Source: Hofstenia miamia (Eukaryota; Xenacoelomorpha; Acoela). Taken from it: a stretch of DNA of 64,000 bases. The stretch covers positions 766,964 through 830,963 of the forward strand of contig SCFE01000119.1 in assembly GCA_004352715.1 (NCBI GenBank), in the 5' to 3' direction. Positions within the stretch are counted from its first letter, which is position 1. Every line of letters begins with the position of its first letter. Below, in pieces: positions 46,255-56,902 of this stretch. The notes beneath the pieces were generated by a model. It ran no database searches and had not been told where the DNA came from. It saw only the letters and a program-made list of their open reading frames with translations. The position numbers and the translations under genes are program-made.

Positions 46255-46640
46255 CTTATTTGTTTTCCGCGTTGCAGCATTAATGTTTACTATTTTTCAA
46301 ATGAATATAAATCTTGTGTCTTTTGTTCGATTTCTCTAAAAGTTTTACAGAATATCAATTATGCGTGTAAATATATTTATGCAAAAAATTATTAAAATTG
46401 GTTCATAATTAGCAAAGATATTTAGTAGGGCTCATTACTTCTGGAACACCGTAATATATATATATCTCGCTAAGTACAAAAACATAGATTACTGCTAAGT
46501 ACACCCAAAAAATTATAAATCCCGATGTGTACTAAGCTATTTTCTGGAATAATTTAAAGCAACCTAAACAGTTTATTCATGATTAAATGATAAAAACATG
46601 AGTATATAGTAACTAAATATGCATGTTCAAAGCAAAAAAA

Positions 46641-47641
46641 TTAACTGTCCAATATGTTATCGTACATTTCCTTGAGATCACAAATGTTTGTTTGCAGGTA
46701 TTCTCCTTTAATTGTTTCACGGGAGTGACCCGTTTGTGCTAGGTGTGCGGCCTTCATATTATCACTTACTTTTATTGTCTCATCCTGAAACATCGCTTTG
46801 GACATACACTTTCTCATGATTTATATCCTTTTGTTCGGTAAGGTATTCATCTGAAATCTTATTTATTCCCCTAATGAGCTCTCTCATTTCATTTACATTA
46901 GGAATTTTTTCGAATCGGTCCTCTTTTCTTTTTATCTTTTCCCGTGCTGCTGACTTTGATAAGTCAGATCTTACTTCTTTAATTGCTGCCTTTGCGTCAT
47001 CTAGATCAATCCTAACTTTTTTAAAATGACTCTTAATGAAAATCACAAAGTTTACAAAATAGACAAGCGATTTATAATAGTACTGTTTTGTAAGTCTTTT
47101 TCTTTGTAATTACATACTACATTAAATAGTTTTTGTTGCTTTCGAAAGCAGCATGTTTCCGTAAGGCAGCTTAGTAGAAATTCACAAATACTTGGCCCAA
47201 TAATTAAATCAACAGATTGTTTTGTACCAGGTCTAGCTTTTAGTCTCTTTTTTGATCAGCAGCAAAAGCATTAACTGCATGAATATAATCTTGATGAAAT
47301 TCTATCATTGTAATTTCTTTTTGGAACCATTTCGGTAATGCACTTAGGTTCAAATTGCCTGTAAACATCTTTAAATCTCTCCCAACACAATTTCCAGAAT
47401 TATGACAATCATTTGCAAACAATTGTTTGCAAACAGCACAGAAGAACACTTTTCTCAGTGGCACTGAGCGATACAAATCCAACAGAAGAGTTTTTGCATT
47501 AATTAGTTTATAATGCTTTTTTTTAATGTGATGACGCATATCGAGAACCTCTTTTTTGCATACAATGCAAGGTTTTTTTAAAGAGTGTTGAACAGGTCGT
47601 CCTCGTATCCTTGTTTTTCTGGGTTGACAGCTCACCCCTGA
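46641..47641 (-). pseudogene. YR-family copy E: divergent zinc-finger / tyrosine-recombinase-like gene
   Basis: N-terminal exon (47,635-47,240) has RGRPVQHSLKKP, the finger CIVCKKEVLDMRHHIKKKH and then VFFCAVCKQLFANDCHNSG: the same C2H2 plus CxxC order as copies A and B. After about 200 non-coding bases a second open piece (47,046-46,780) reads KIKRKEDRFEKIPNVNEM, and a frame change leads to AAHLAQTGHSRETIKGEYL, a clear tyrosine-recombinase terminal box (GHS..T...Y), ending at 46,641. The Arg-I region is not found, so the middle is deleted. Low similarity to A-C outside motifs makes it a distinct subfamily. Confidence 0.6.
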
Positions 47642-47656
47642 GGTAGAAGGAATGTC

Positions 47657-47975
47657 CTAAAATAAATAAAGCACTTCGTCATCTGACCAGTTTGCACGCT
47701 CCATTTTTCCAATATAACTAAAACAGTACAAAACGGGAATTATAATTATTCTTGGGTACAAAGTGGTACTATAATTAAAGTTGGAAAAAAATTTTAGCAA
47801 TTAAAAAAATACCAAAAGTAATATATTTTTGCAAATACTTGTGTAGGCTATTCATCACAACTAAAGTTGTTCAATTTTACTTAACCATAAATGAAAATGG
47901 AAGTACAAGGGGATTTTTGAGCCAGGTACCGCTTTCTACACAAAAAACCCATTTTACATAGTACAAAGCGGGAAT

Positions 47976-48025
<50 letters not shown>

Positions 48026-48669
48026 TATATAATAAATATTTTTCAGGCAATAAAGCTTTACTTTCAGAAGCCAATATATAAATTACTCTTAGAGATAATT
48101 GACAAAAACTGGATGTTCTGCATTTCAGAGTTGATTCTGGCCAAATGCAACCGAATCACTGCAGGCTAATAAGCATTGTGTATGTAAATCCCTCAACTGC
48201 AATACCATGTTGCATTACAATACTGGCTAAACAACTAAATTAATCAACAATAAATTTTGAAAAAACATGGCCTACTATGTTACATCTACTTTTTATTTAT
48301 TTTCCATTAGTGTACCACTAATTATTTTAATTTTAAAATTCAAACAACTAAAAATTATATAACAACTATATTTTAGAATAATAATTGTACAATTGATGCA
48401 AAATAAACACAAAACCAGTCTGTAACTTTTCTTTTTCCATGCCTTCATAGGCAGAGAAATGTCTTTATTTTGTGATTAAGCATATTTCTAAACATATTCA
48501 AACAGTATCTTTACAAAACTATATTACTTTAGGTATGGTAATAATTTAAATATTAATGAGAAATATGTTTGAAAATAGAAGAAACAGACTTGATAGATAT
48601 ATTTTATATACAAATGTACAAAATGAATAAGTCTTTAATCCTAAAGCACATATTAATTATATTATTTTT
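47657..48669. other. AT-rich spacer with TA microsatellite
   Basis: TA repeat near 47,982-48,029. No gene recognised. Confidence 0.6.
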
Positions 48670-48888
48670 TTAATAATTTATACAGGTCCCTGGAGGTGGG
48701 ATTGGCTCCTTAAAATATTTACTGTACTTCTCAGGAATGTTTTCTGCCACCTCATTTTTCAGTGTCAGCCAGCATAGCTGGCAAGGCCTTTTAAACTCCT
48801 TGTCATAAATCCTGAAATACATTAAACAATGAAATAAAATTAAAACTTACGGTTGTTTGCATTTGCATAAATATATGGCTGGATCCAT
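48670..48888 (-). pseudogene. Two-exon mini-ORF, copy 3
   Basis: Met exon (MDPAIYLCKCKQP), 39-nt GTAAGT...CAG intron, then RIYDKEFKRPCQLCWLTL, NEVAENIPEKY, EPIPPPGTCIN, stop at 48,670. Best preserved of the three copies, with no internal stop. It lies 150 bp downstream of YR copy C on the same strand, so it may be an alternative 3' end or an overlapping second gene of that family. Confidence 0.55.
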
Positions 48889-49038
48889 TCTAAACATATA
48901 AACAATTAAGCTAAAAAACCTCAAATTCAGCAAAAACTTTTATCTTAGACAAAAGTTTTCAAAGAAAAATAAAAGTGGGGACTCTGCTGAGTTCTAAACA
49001 TAATTAGCAAATTATTATACAATCTATTTACAAAGTGT

Positions 49039-50391
49039 TTACAGGTTTCTAAACACTTTTCTGGCCTTATGGCGAAGTTTTTCTCCAATATCTTGTGAAA
49101 TGCATCGTTTTGCACAGAATTCTCTAACTTCCCTTCTTCCTATGTTAATTCTCCTTTTGAAGCATTGCTCGAGTTCTTCGAAGAAGGGTTCAAAATATGG
49201 TTCCAGAAGCTTCTTGTCAAACGGTTTTGTTCTGTTGAAGAACTTTGTCTGAACATTTTCCTTTAGACTTGAATTATCATCCGATTCAATATATTCTGAT
49301 TCCTTGAAGCTATCTATAATATCAACTTATTATAGTTAACTTAATATTAACTTTACCATTGCTAACTGCAGGTTCGGGTACAAGTGTATATGCACTTGTT
49401 GAAGGCATATCTTCTGCAGGCTCTTCTGATTGGTTATCTAAAATTGCTTAATAAAAAAATATGCAAATAAGATTACCAGAGGAATTCAGCTTCTGACTGA
49501 ATAATGAAGCTGCCATATTACTGGACTCAACTAGGTTTCGTCGTTGATAAAACCTCTTTGCTGTGCCTTCACTGTGCTCAAGTGAATAGTTCACAGACTC
49601 TCTTAAACTTGCCCCCTCTCCAGCTGCCATTGATTCCAGCTCTTTGCGTACAATGATTGAATTCAGTGAGCCTAAAAATACATAGTAATGATAAATTACA
49701 AATTAATACCTTCAATTTTAAAGTGAGACATTACATCTTGCAAAAGCTCTGCTGTTCAGCCATGAGACAGAGACATTCTGCAACCAGGCTGGGCAATAAG
49801 CTGGTCTTGTTCAAAGCGCATTTCTATCATGATGTCAACGTGAAAATAAATCTGCCTCAATACACTCAGGACTCCAATGAAGGTCTTTGAAGTTTTAAAC
49901 TTCTTCATTTTCTGAAGAACTTCCTGGAGTCTCTTCTGAGTAAGATTCTCTTTCATATTATACATCATGTAGATGTCTTCAGGCACTACTAGAAAGAAAA
50001 ATCGCTTGGGAACTTTTCTCTTCTTTAGGGATAACATTTTTGCAATCTTCCTAACATCAACATCAAGGTTATGTGTCTTCATATGTTTAGACACATTGCC
50101 AACACTTTTTGGCAATAGTAACACACACACCTGCATCCTTTGAACTAAATTGAAAATATATTATTTCAAAAAATCTTAAAATATACATTGCTTTTGTTGG
50201 TGAAGCCTCCTGGCATTGACTACTGCCACTACTGTGATAGTCAACATCATGACTAGGTGAGCTGCTGGTGTTCAAACCAACTTGACATAGCATTGGTGAT
50301 GAAAAACTAAAGACTTATTTAAAAATAATACAAAATACAAAACTTACAGCTCTTTGTGAGCCATGGCTTCAAACAAGTCTTTTGCCGACAT
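49039..50391 (-). pseudogene. YR-family copy C: zinc-finger tyrosine-recombinase-like gene, middle deleted
   Basis: Starts MSAKDLFEAMAHKEL at 50,391. Introns 50,347-50,307 (41 nt), 49,709-49,672 (38) and 49,476-49,439 (38) match positions in copy B. Finger remnant VGNVSKHMKTHNLDVDV, then KRFFFL jumps directly to VVPEDIYMMYN: the region with the second CxxC and the Arg-I box has been deleted. Then FKTSKTFIGVLSVL, CRMSLSHG, VNYSLEHSEGTAKRFYQRR (terminal box with the Tyr) and a long C-terminus with FFNRTKPFDKKLLEPYF and INIGRREVREFCAKRC to the stop at 49,039. It keeps the best C-terminal domain of the family. One stop and one shift are seen besides the deletion. Confidence 0.72.
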
Positions 50392-50454
50392 CAGTAGAGG
50401 TTTAATGGGGGTGATGTATTCGATACGCTTAAAGTGTTGTAATTTGCCTATAAA

Positions 50455-50884
50455 ATGCGACTAAAATTTCTTAATTCCCGACTACCTTTAAACATCAATA
50501 TCTCATTCAATTTTGATCCGATCGACTCGATGTTTTTTTATAATAAAAAATGCAAATTAAATTTTTTACAATTTTTTCAATTTTTTTTTGAAAAATCGTT
50601 AATATCTCTGCAAACAATAGTCCTATTGTCTTCACACTTAGTTTATTCGATTGCAAATTAAAAACTCCATCTAGAAAAGTACTTAAAAGTAGTCCGTGTA
50701 TGATTTTTGATCACTTAACCCAAACTTTTTAATTGAAATTTTAAAAAGTAATCGTTAATATCTCCTTCAATATTGGTGCTACGGGCTTGGGACCACTTCC
50801 AATCGATTGGAAATTAAATTTTACATCTAGAAACACTGACATTTCTATCATAACACTGTTTCCTTACGAGATAAAATTATAGTG
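50455..50884. repeat. Two AT-rich dispersed modules
   Basis: TTAATATCTC at 50,589 and 50,756 (167 bp apart) with ATTCGATTGCAAATTAAAAA and ACATCTAGAAA. The following Tc1 fragment is inserted in the second module. Confidence 0.7.
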
Positions 50885-50886
50885 TA

Positions 50887-51556
50887 CAGTGCTGCAATAA
50901 AGATCCGGACACTTAAGCAGATTAATAATCCGCTGTCATCACAGTGCGCTGTGTGGTAGTAATTAGCTTTTAAGTGGCTAGTGCGTAATTGACACCTCTT
51001 CACTATTGGTAATATTATTTATGCTAAATAACACCTACAGGCGTCATTTAACAGATTATGTGTTAATTTGATCGTGTCACAAAGATCCGGACGCTATTAT
51101 TAATCCCAATTAACACTTATATTAACCATTTTAACTGCACATTATCATTATCTGCCTGTTACTTGGAATTGAATAGTTGCACGAAAAGCCTCTAAAAGAC
51201 ATTATGCCCAACAAGACAACTCCAGCAGCAATTCGCAAGTAGATTGTGAAAAAACATGAAGATGGCCTTTCAGTTCGCGCTATTTCTGCTCTTGTTGAAG
51301 TCCCCAAAAGCACTGTAGGCGAGATTATTAAAAATATAAAGAAACTGGCTTGTCTGCACCAGGAAAAAGTCCAGGAAGACCCAAGAAAGTGAGCGAAAAG
51401 TCTCAGAAAACACTAATCAGACAGTCTAAAATTAACCAAACCTGACTGCTGGCGAACTTAAGCAACATTGGGCCAACGGATCAAAAGTCTCAGCAAGAAC
51501 TGTACGTGGAATACTCTTCAAGTATGGACTGGCTGGTAGAGTGGCGGTGATTAATT
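50887..51556 (+). mobile_element. Tc1-like transposon, 5' fragment
   Basis: Starts CAGTGCTGCAATAAAGATCC after a TA. The terminal phrase AAAGATCCGGAC recurs at about 51,080-51,091, an IR/DR-type arrangement. From 51,204 comes the transposase N-terminus (MPNKTTPAAIRK, stop, then KHEDGLSVRAISALVEVPKS; GRPKKVSEKS as hook), ending at about 51,556, where similarity to the family is lost. Catalytic part and 3' end missing. Confidence 0.8.
51204..51556 (+). pseudogene. Tc1 transposase N-terminal fragment
   Basis: Two helix-turn-helix segments (residues about 10-50 and 70-110) joined by the GRPKK hook, then ELKQHWANGSKVSARTVRGI. In-frame TAG at 51,241 and at least one shift near 51,345. No DDE core. 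It differs in sequence from the DD37E element at 2.4-4.0 kb. Confidence 0.8.
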
Positions 51557-52052
51557 TATTTCCTGGCTTCCTTTTCACCATTGTGTTCGATTTAGTTACC
51601 AAAATTTGATAAATCCTAAATGAAAATTGTCAGCCTGAACCCGGCACCTAGGAAATAATCATTTTAAACATACTTAACATTTTGCAAAATAAGACCATAT
51701 TTAAAAATCATTTTTTCATTCTAATCTATTCTATGTAATTAAAATTATATTTCCATTCAAATTGGAGGAAGTGACACTAAGCCAACATTTTATTTTAAGC
51801 TATGCAAATGGAATGCACTACCATTTGCTTTTGAATGAAATTTATTTAGTGTTTATATAGATAAGGAATGTTGCCTGAAATAGTTGTTAAAATATGAATA
51901 TTCAGAAACAAAATTGAAAATATGGTTATAACTTCAACTAAGAAAATCATTTTGATTAATTAATATTTCACGTTTTGTATTTTGGTCTAGAATTTTAACT
52001 TTTTACAATAAAATAATATCTTGAATAAAAAACAATTTTTTTCAATGGGAGT
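51557..52052. other. AT-rich spacer before a gap
   Basis: No gene or repeat recognised. Confidence 0.5.
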
Positions 52053-53052
52053 NNNNNNNNNNNNNNNNNNNNNNNNNNNNNNNNNNNNNNNNNNNNNNNN
52101 NNNNNNNNNNNNNNNNNNNNNNNNNNNNNNNNNNNNNNNNNNNNNNNNNNNNNNNNNNNNNNNNNNNNNNNNNNNNNNNNNNNNNNNNNNNNNNNNNNNN
52201 NNNNNNNNNNNNNNNNNNNNNNNNNNNNNNNNNNNNNNNNNNNNNNNNNNNNNNNNNNNNNNNNNNNNNNNNNNNNNNNNNNNNNNNNNNNNNNNNNNNN
52301 NNNNNNNNNNNNNNNNNNNNNNNNNNNNNNNNNNNNNNNNNNNNNNNNNNNNNNNNNNNNNNNNNNNNNNNNNNNNNNNNNNNNNNNNNNNNNNNNNNNN
52401 NNNNNNNNNNNNNNNNNNNNNNNNNNNNNNNNNNNNNNNNNNNNNNNNNNNNNNNNNNNNNNNNNNNNNNNNNNNNNNNNNNNNNNNNNNNNNNNNNNNN
52501 NNNNNNNNNNNNNNNNNNNNNNNNNNNNNNNNNNNNNNNNNNNNNNNNNNNNNNNNNNNNNNNNNNNNNNNNNNNNNNNNNNNNNNNNNNNNNNNNNNNN
52601 NNNNNNNNNNNNNNNNNNNNNNNNNNNNNNNNNNNNNNNNNNNNNNNNNNNNNNNNNNNNNNNNNNNNNNNNNNNNNNNNNNNNNNNNNNNNNNNNNNNN
52701 NNNNNNNNNNNNNNNNNNNNNNNNNNNNNNNNNNNNNNNNNNNNNNNNNNNNNNNNNNNNNNNNNNNNNNNNNNNNNNNNNNNNNNNNNNNNNNNNNNNN
52801 NNNNNNNNNNNNNNNNNNNNNNNNNNNNNNNNNNNNNNNNNNNNNNNNNNNNNNNNNNNNNNNNNNNNNNNNNNNNNNNNNNNNNNNNNNNNNNNNNNNN
52901 NNNNNNNNNNNNNNNNNNNNNNNNNNNNNNNNNNNNNNNNNNNNNNNNNNNNNNNNNNNNNNNNNNNNNNNNNNNNNNNNNNNNNNNNNNNNNNNNNNNN
53001 NNNNNNNNNNNNNNNNNNNNNNNNNNNNNNNNNNNNNNNNNNNNNNNNNNNN
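52053..53052. other. Assembly gap (1,000 N)
   Basis: Round-number gap. May hold the 5' part of the YR-SET gene, or a promoter. Confidence 0.99.
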
Positions 53053-53484
53053 ACAGTCACAGGAGATGAAATAGGAGCAAATGGAAGAGTAGGCGAAGTT
53101 GGAGAAGGGCTCAGAAAAGAGGAAAGCCATCAAAGATTTCTTGAAGCTCGGTGGCGGGGAATTACATGCAATTTTTTAAATAGATGAAATTTGGTGTAAA
53201 TTTATTCTTTTATTTCAATTATTTTACTCAGTTGCTATATTATATAAATCCCCATTCAATTTTAGCTGTTGAACCTTGTGTTCTGCAGTATTTGGCAAAT
53301 TGTAATTGCTAATTGTATTCACAGAGCATTTATCCCAAAACCCAAACATTTATTAGCTTTGGGTTTAGTACTTTAGTTTTAGTACCTTTCTGTTGCTTTC
53401 GCTAATTTTATTTTGTCAATTTTTCTTTACACATTTTTTCTAGTATGACTAGTAAACCTTTTTTTTGGAATTAGTGCTTGCAAG
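53053..53484. other. Spacer after gap, possible upstream exon
   Basis: 53,053-53,185 is open and purine-rich (GEGLRKEESHQRFLEARWRG) but unrecognised. The rest is AT-rich. Confidence 0.3.
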
Positions 53485-55371
53485 TTGATCATGACGAGAC
53501 TGCAAAAGAGCTATAATCACCGTGACTATACCATCAAATTTGAAATAAAAAGAAGCCAACATTTTCAAATGATCCAATTTTCTCCCTCTTTGAGGAAGAC
53601 CTTGCGAAGAAGTCTGGAAAAAAGGAGCAAAAAACTACTCCAACAACGTCAAGCGCCTGTTAAGCTACTGCTATCAATGAAAATTCAGAACTACCAAAAA
53701 AGTTCTATCAGCATTCTCAAAGATCTTGCTAATCTAAAAAAGTTAATAGTCAAATTTCTAATGCCTTTCCGCTGACTATTAGCAATTACCATAAGTCTCT
53801 GAGAGCTTTCTGTGAGTTTTTAAACTTTTCAGCGTATATGCATGGTGACATTTGTTCAAAAGATCTAGAACATTTGAAAAGGAAACACTTTCATGGGGCA
53901 AGACTTATTTAAAATATGAATCAATGCAAATTAATAGTACAAAGTGGGCAAAGAATTGGAAAGTTCTTAAAACATTTGATGCCCTTGAGTGCAATTTGAC
54001 TTATAATCATCTTAAATTAATCATTGAGAGCTTAGCCCAATGTAATATATCTGACGAATTCATAGTAAATTGTAACTCCTTCATGGCCTGAATGATCCAA
54101 TTAAAATATGGACGTCCTAGTGTAATGACAGGCATGATGGATACAGAGTATTTAAATTGTATTAAATATGATGGATTTTTATAATATCTGTTAAACGCCA
54201 TAAGACGGGAGCTGTGGACGCAGCAATAGTCCCATTTAAAAACAGTGAGTATGAATATTTTGAATATTATTTTAAAGTTATAAGAGCACATCTTTTAAAA
54301 AGATGTGATGATATTACGTTATATGCATCACATAGAAGTTGCATAAGAGAAACTCTCTTTTTTCAAAACCAAGAGGAAACCGGTGACAAATGCCTTTGTT
54401 ATGGTATCACAAATTCAAATAACATTAGGTCTCCCTAGGGTTCATGCCACTAATGTCAGAAACATGTATTCTGAGCAGACTAAGACCATGTTTCCCAAAA
54501 GGAAAAACTAATAGGATTGATGCCATAAGGCTTCTAAGTCATATGGAGCATGTAGATGCTCCATACTATGGGGCTCAGAATATGGTCCCGGTGATTTTTG
54601 CTGCTCAAACTCTTAAAGTATTAGGGAGAGTACAATAGTGGAGTCTAAAAGAGAAACTATCTCCTCAAATAAAATTGTGTGCATGGCTGCCAACTCGGAA
54701 ATCCCTAAGAAAAGGGCTCTGTGTGCAGAAAACATCCGTGAGGATGAATTAAGGGTTTTTCATGATAAAATGAGGTCTAAAAGATCAAATCTACTAGCTA
54801 AAGTATTACTTGAGGACCGCCTTTTCTCCAAGCATTGTCTTTCACAAGAAGAAATCTACAACTATTGTGAGAGAAATGGCTGATGAGATAATAGAAGAAT
54901 ATCCTCAATAGTTCTTACTAGTTGGGAACCCCAGTCCAATCGATTGTCAGAGAAGAAAATCAAAGAAAAGTATATCGAGGAAACAAAGACTCTTATTGTG
55001 ACTCAGAAATGGCTAAAGTTAGTTATTGGTAATTCCAATGTCTGTGATGGTCTGGGGTTATATTATTACGTGATTATCATTGCTCTGAGGTTGAAACTTT
55101 CAAAGAAGGGGAGCAATTAAGAAACAACCTAAAGGACAAAAATGTCTACATTGTCGATTGCAAGGAAAATTATTTGGTCTTCAATGCTCAGGTTCCTTGC
55201 AAATGTCATGAAACATTTGGTCGAATGATTAATCATTTAAGTTTGCCAAACCTACATTTGGTACTTGTTGGTTGAGTTCACAAGGACCGCAAACTATGCC
55301 CAATGTTTGCTGAGAAAGATATAGAAGCATGTGAGGAACTCCTTTGGGATTATGGAGACAATCCGCAGTGA
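53485..55371 (+). pseudogene. YR-SET fusion: tyrosine-recombinase-like domain followed by a SET domain, broken
   Basis: Recombinase part, across several frames: YGRPSVMTGMMDTEYLN (Arg-I, about 54,101-54,151), VKRHKTGAVDAAIVPF (the beta-strand Lys, 54,188-54,235), LPRVHATNVRNMY (H..R-like box, 54,434-54,472) and LLSHMEHVDAPYY (terminal LGHS...YY box, 54,531-54,569). Directly after, EDELRVFHDKMRSKRSNLLA and KHCLSQEEIYNYCERNG lead into a SET domain: GLGV near 55,049, DYHC (55,072-55,083), FGRMINHLSLPNLHLVL with the NH cofactor motif (55,216 on) and EACEELLWDYGDNP with the DYG Tyr, stop at 55,369. SET enzymes methylate protein lysines; the KMT5A-like type is closest in feel. At least four frameshifts or stops. 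About 20 residues seem missing between GLGV and DYHC. Upstream part uncertain (53,485-54,090). Single-gene status is inferred from continuous colinear homology and lack of spacer. Confidence 0.65.
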
Positions 55372-56524
55372 TCCAAAATAACCCGACATCAACATATCTT
55401 GTGATATTTACAATTAGCAAGACAAAGAAGAATTCAATGTACATATGTAAATACTTTTTTTACCTTGTAAATATTGTTTTGAACTGAAATTTTGTGCATA
55501 TAAATATTTCTTATATTTATATATTTTTGTTTGTAAAAAATTTAAAAAACCCAAAAAAACAAAAGAAGGCTACATTGGCACCTTCACGTGGTGACTGCGG
55601 GTAAAGCTGCGTCCAATGATGATCAGGTTGCAGAAAGATGAAAGATAATCAGGCTTCAGACAGTGATTACTACGTTTATGTTAAAAGTATTACAACTTTT
55701 TTAGATAAATACAGTGTAGGCCTACTGGGGATGGCTTCACTATAAAAAAGCCAACGCATCTTTACAACAACCTCTAGGATGATGCGGAATATTTGCAATA
55801 GAAATTTAATTATTCACTATACTTAATGTAGAGATAATTATTTAAAAATAAAACAAAAATATTGAACAGTGGTGTAATTTTACACACTCATTTTTAATGA
55901 AAGATTGCTAGTTTGAATCTAGCCTGTTGAAAGGTGTGATAGCTAAAGATCAAACAACATGTATTCCAATAAATACTGTAATGTTTTAAAAAAAAATTAA
56001 TTTAAAAATTCAAAGAAGTTTGCGAATATTTATAGTATCGAATTCGGACTACTTTTATTCGATTGGAAATAAAAAATTGCATCTAGGAAAATAGTGTAAA
56101 ATATAATTCAAATAGGTCTAGTACAAACAAATGAAATATTTTATTATTAGAAATATTGACTTTTGGAAAAGGAAGCCTAAAATTCGAACTTTAATAACTT
56201 TGTGAATACTTGTTGTATCAACTTCGGAAATTAAAAGTTACACCTAGAAAAGTAGTTTATAATTTGTATGAATCTCATTTAAATATTTATTTCTTAGTAT
56301 AATTGACTTTACTTGCAGTAAGAACAACACTACAGGAGTCCACACATTGGTGATTAATCAATCAATACATTTTAAACCTAATCCTGGTGAGAGAAGCTAA
56401 TTGATCACTTCTGCATATCAAACTCACTGATAACGCATTTATTGCATTATTTTGATTTGACTAACTAAAATCCGAATATTATCATGCCTTCATTCTTTCG
56501 GGACCTTGCTGGGTCCATCATGAA
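55372..56524. other. Spacer with tRNA-like unit and AT-rich modules
   Basis: GC-richer phrase at 55,565-55,640, tRNA-like sequence at 55,865-55,928, module pieces at 56,000-56,260. No gene recognised. Confidence 0.45.
55865..55928 (+). ncRNA. Second tRNA-like sequence (SINE-head candidate)
   Basis: Ends AACAG/CTGTT pair; GTGTAATTTTACAC could be a D-arm; GCTAG-TTTGAAT-CTAGC is a clean T-arm with B-box-like core. Shares the CATT...AATGAAAG phrase with 40,272-40,342. Too short for a normal tRNA. Confidence 0.3.
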
Positions 56525-56902
56525 GTGCTAAAAACTCATTCAATGATGAAAGTCGTTTCAATATTTGCCAGAAGGGGTTGTCGTTTGCATCACTCACAAC
56601 CCCAAAAATCTGTTTTCTGGATGTTGATGCACACTATATGGAGAATAAGATCATTTGAAAAATTAAAGACTGGAAAGATTCCGCTTATCCTAATTTGGCA
56701 TGATGTTCTTGGAAATAGCTTTAGTAATTGGAAGAAGGAACTTGCTACTACGTATGATCAATTCATAGAGGATATAAGAACAATAAAGACAACGCTGTGC
56801 GCTGAGAATATTAAATTCAAAGTGGTACTTTTGAATGGACGTCTTCAAGAAGTCATGATTACAATTAGAAAGATATTGGAAAAAGAAAATGTTTCTTTAT
56901 AA
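56525..56902 (+). CDS. Hypothetical 125-residue protein
   Basis: Frame reads LILIWHDVLGNSFSNWKKEL, then EDIRTIKTTLCAENIKFKVV, LLNGRLQEVMITIRKIL. Central part looks like alternating strand and helix with basic residues. I do not recognise a family. The start is uncertain: the first codons at 56,525 are not ATG-like in context, and FARRGCRLHHSQPQK upstream reads like out-of-frame sequence. Could be a repeat-derived fragment. Confidence 0.35.
   Translation: MLKTHSMMKVVSIFARRGCRLHHSQPQKSVFWMLMHTIWRIRSFEKLKTGKIPLILIWHDVLGNSFSNWKKELATTYDQFIEDIRTIKTTLCAENIKFKVVLLNGRLQEVMITIRKILEKENVSL

Noticed and set aside
43505-46453. Full mariner element spanning the gap
   Set aside because: Candidate ends near 43,510 and 46,453 match at only about 13 of 20 positions, too weak with 1 kb unknown between.
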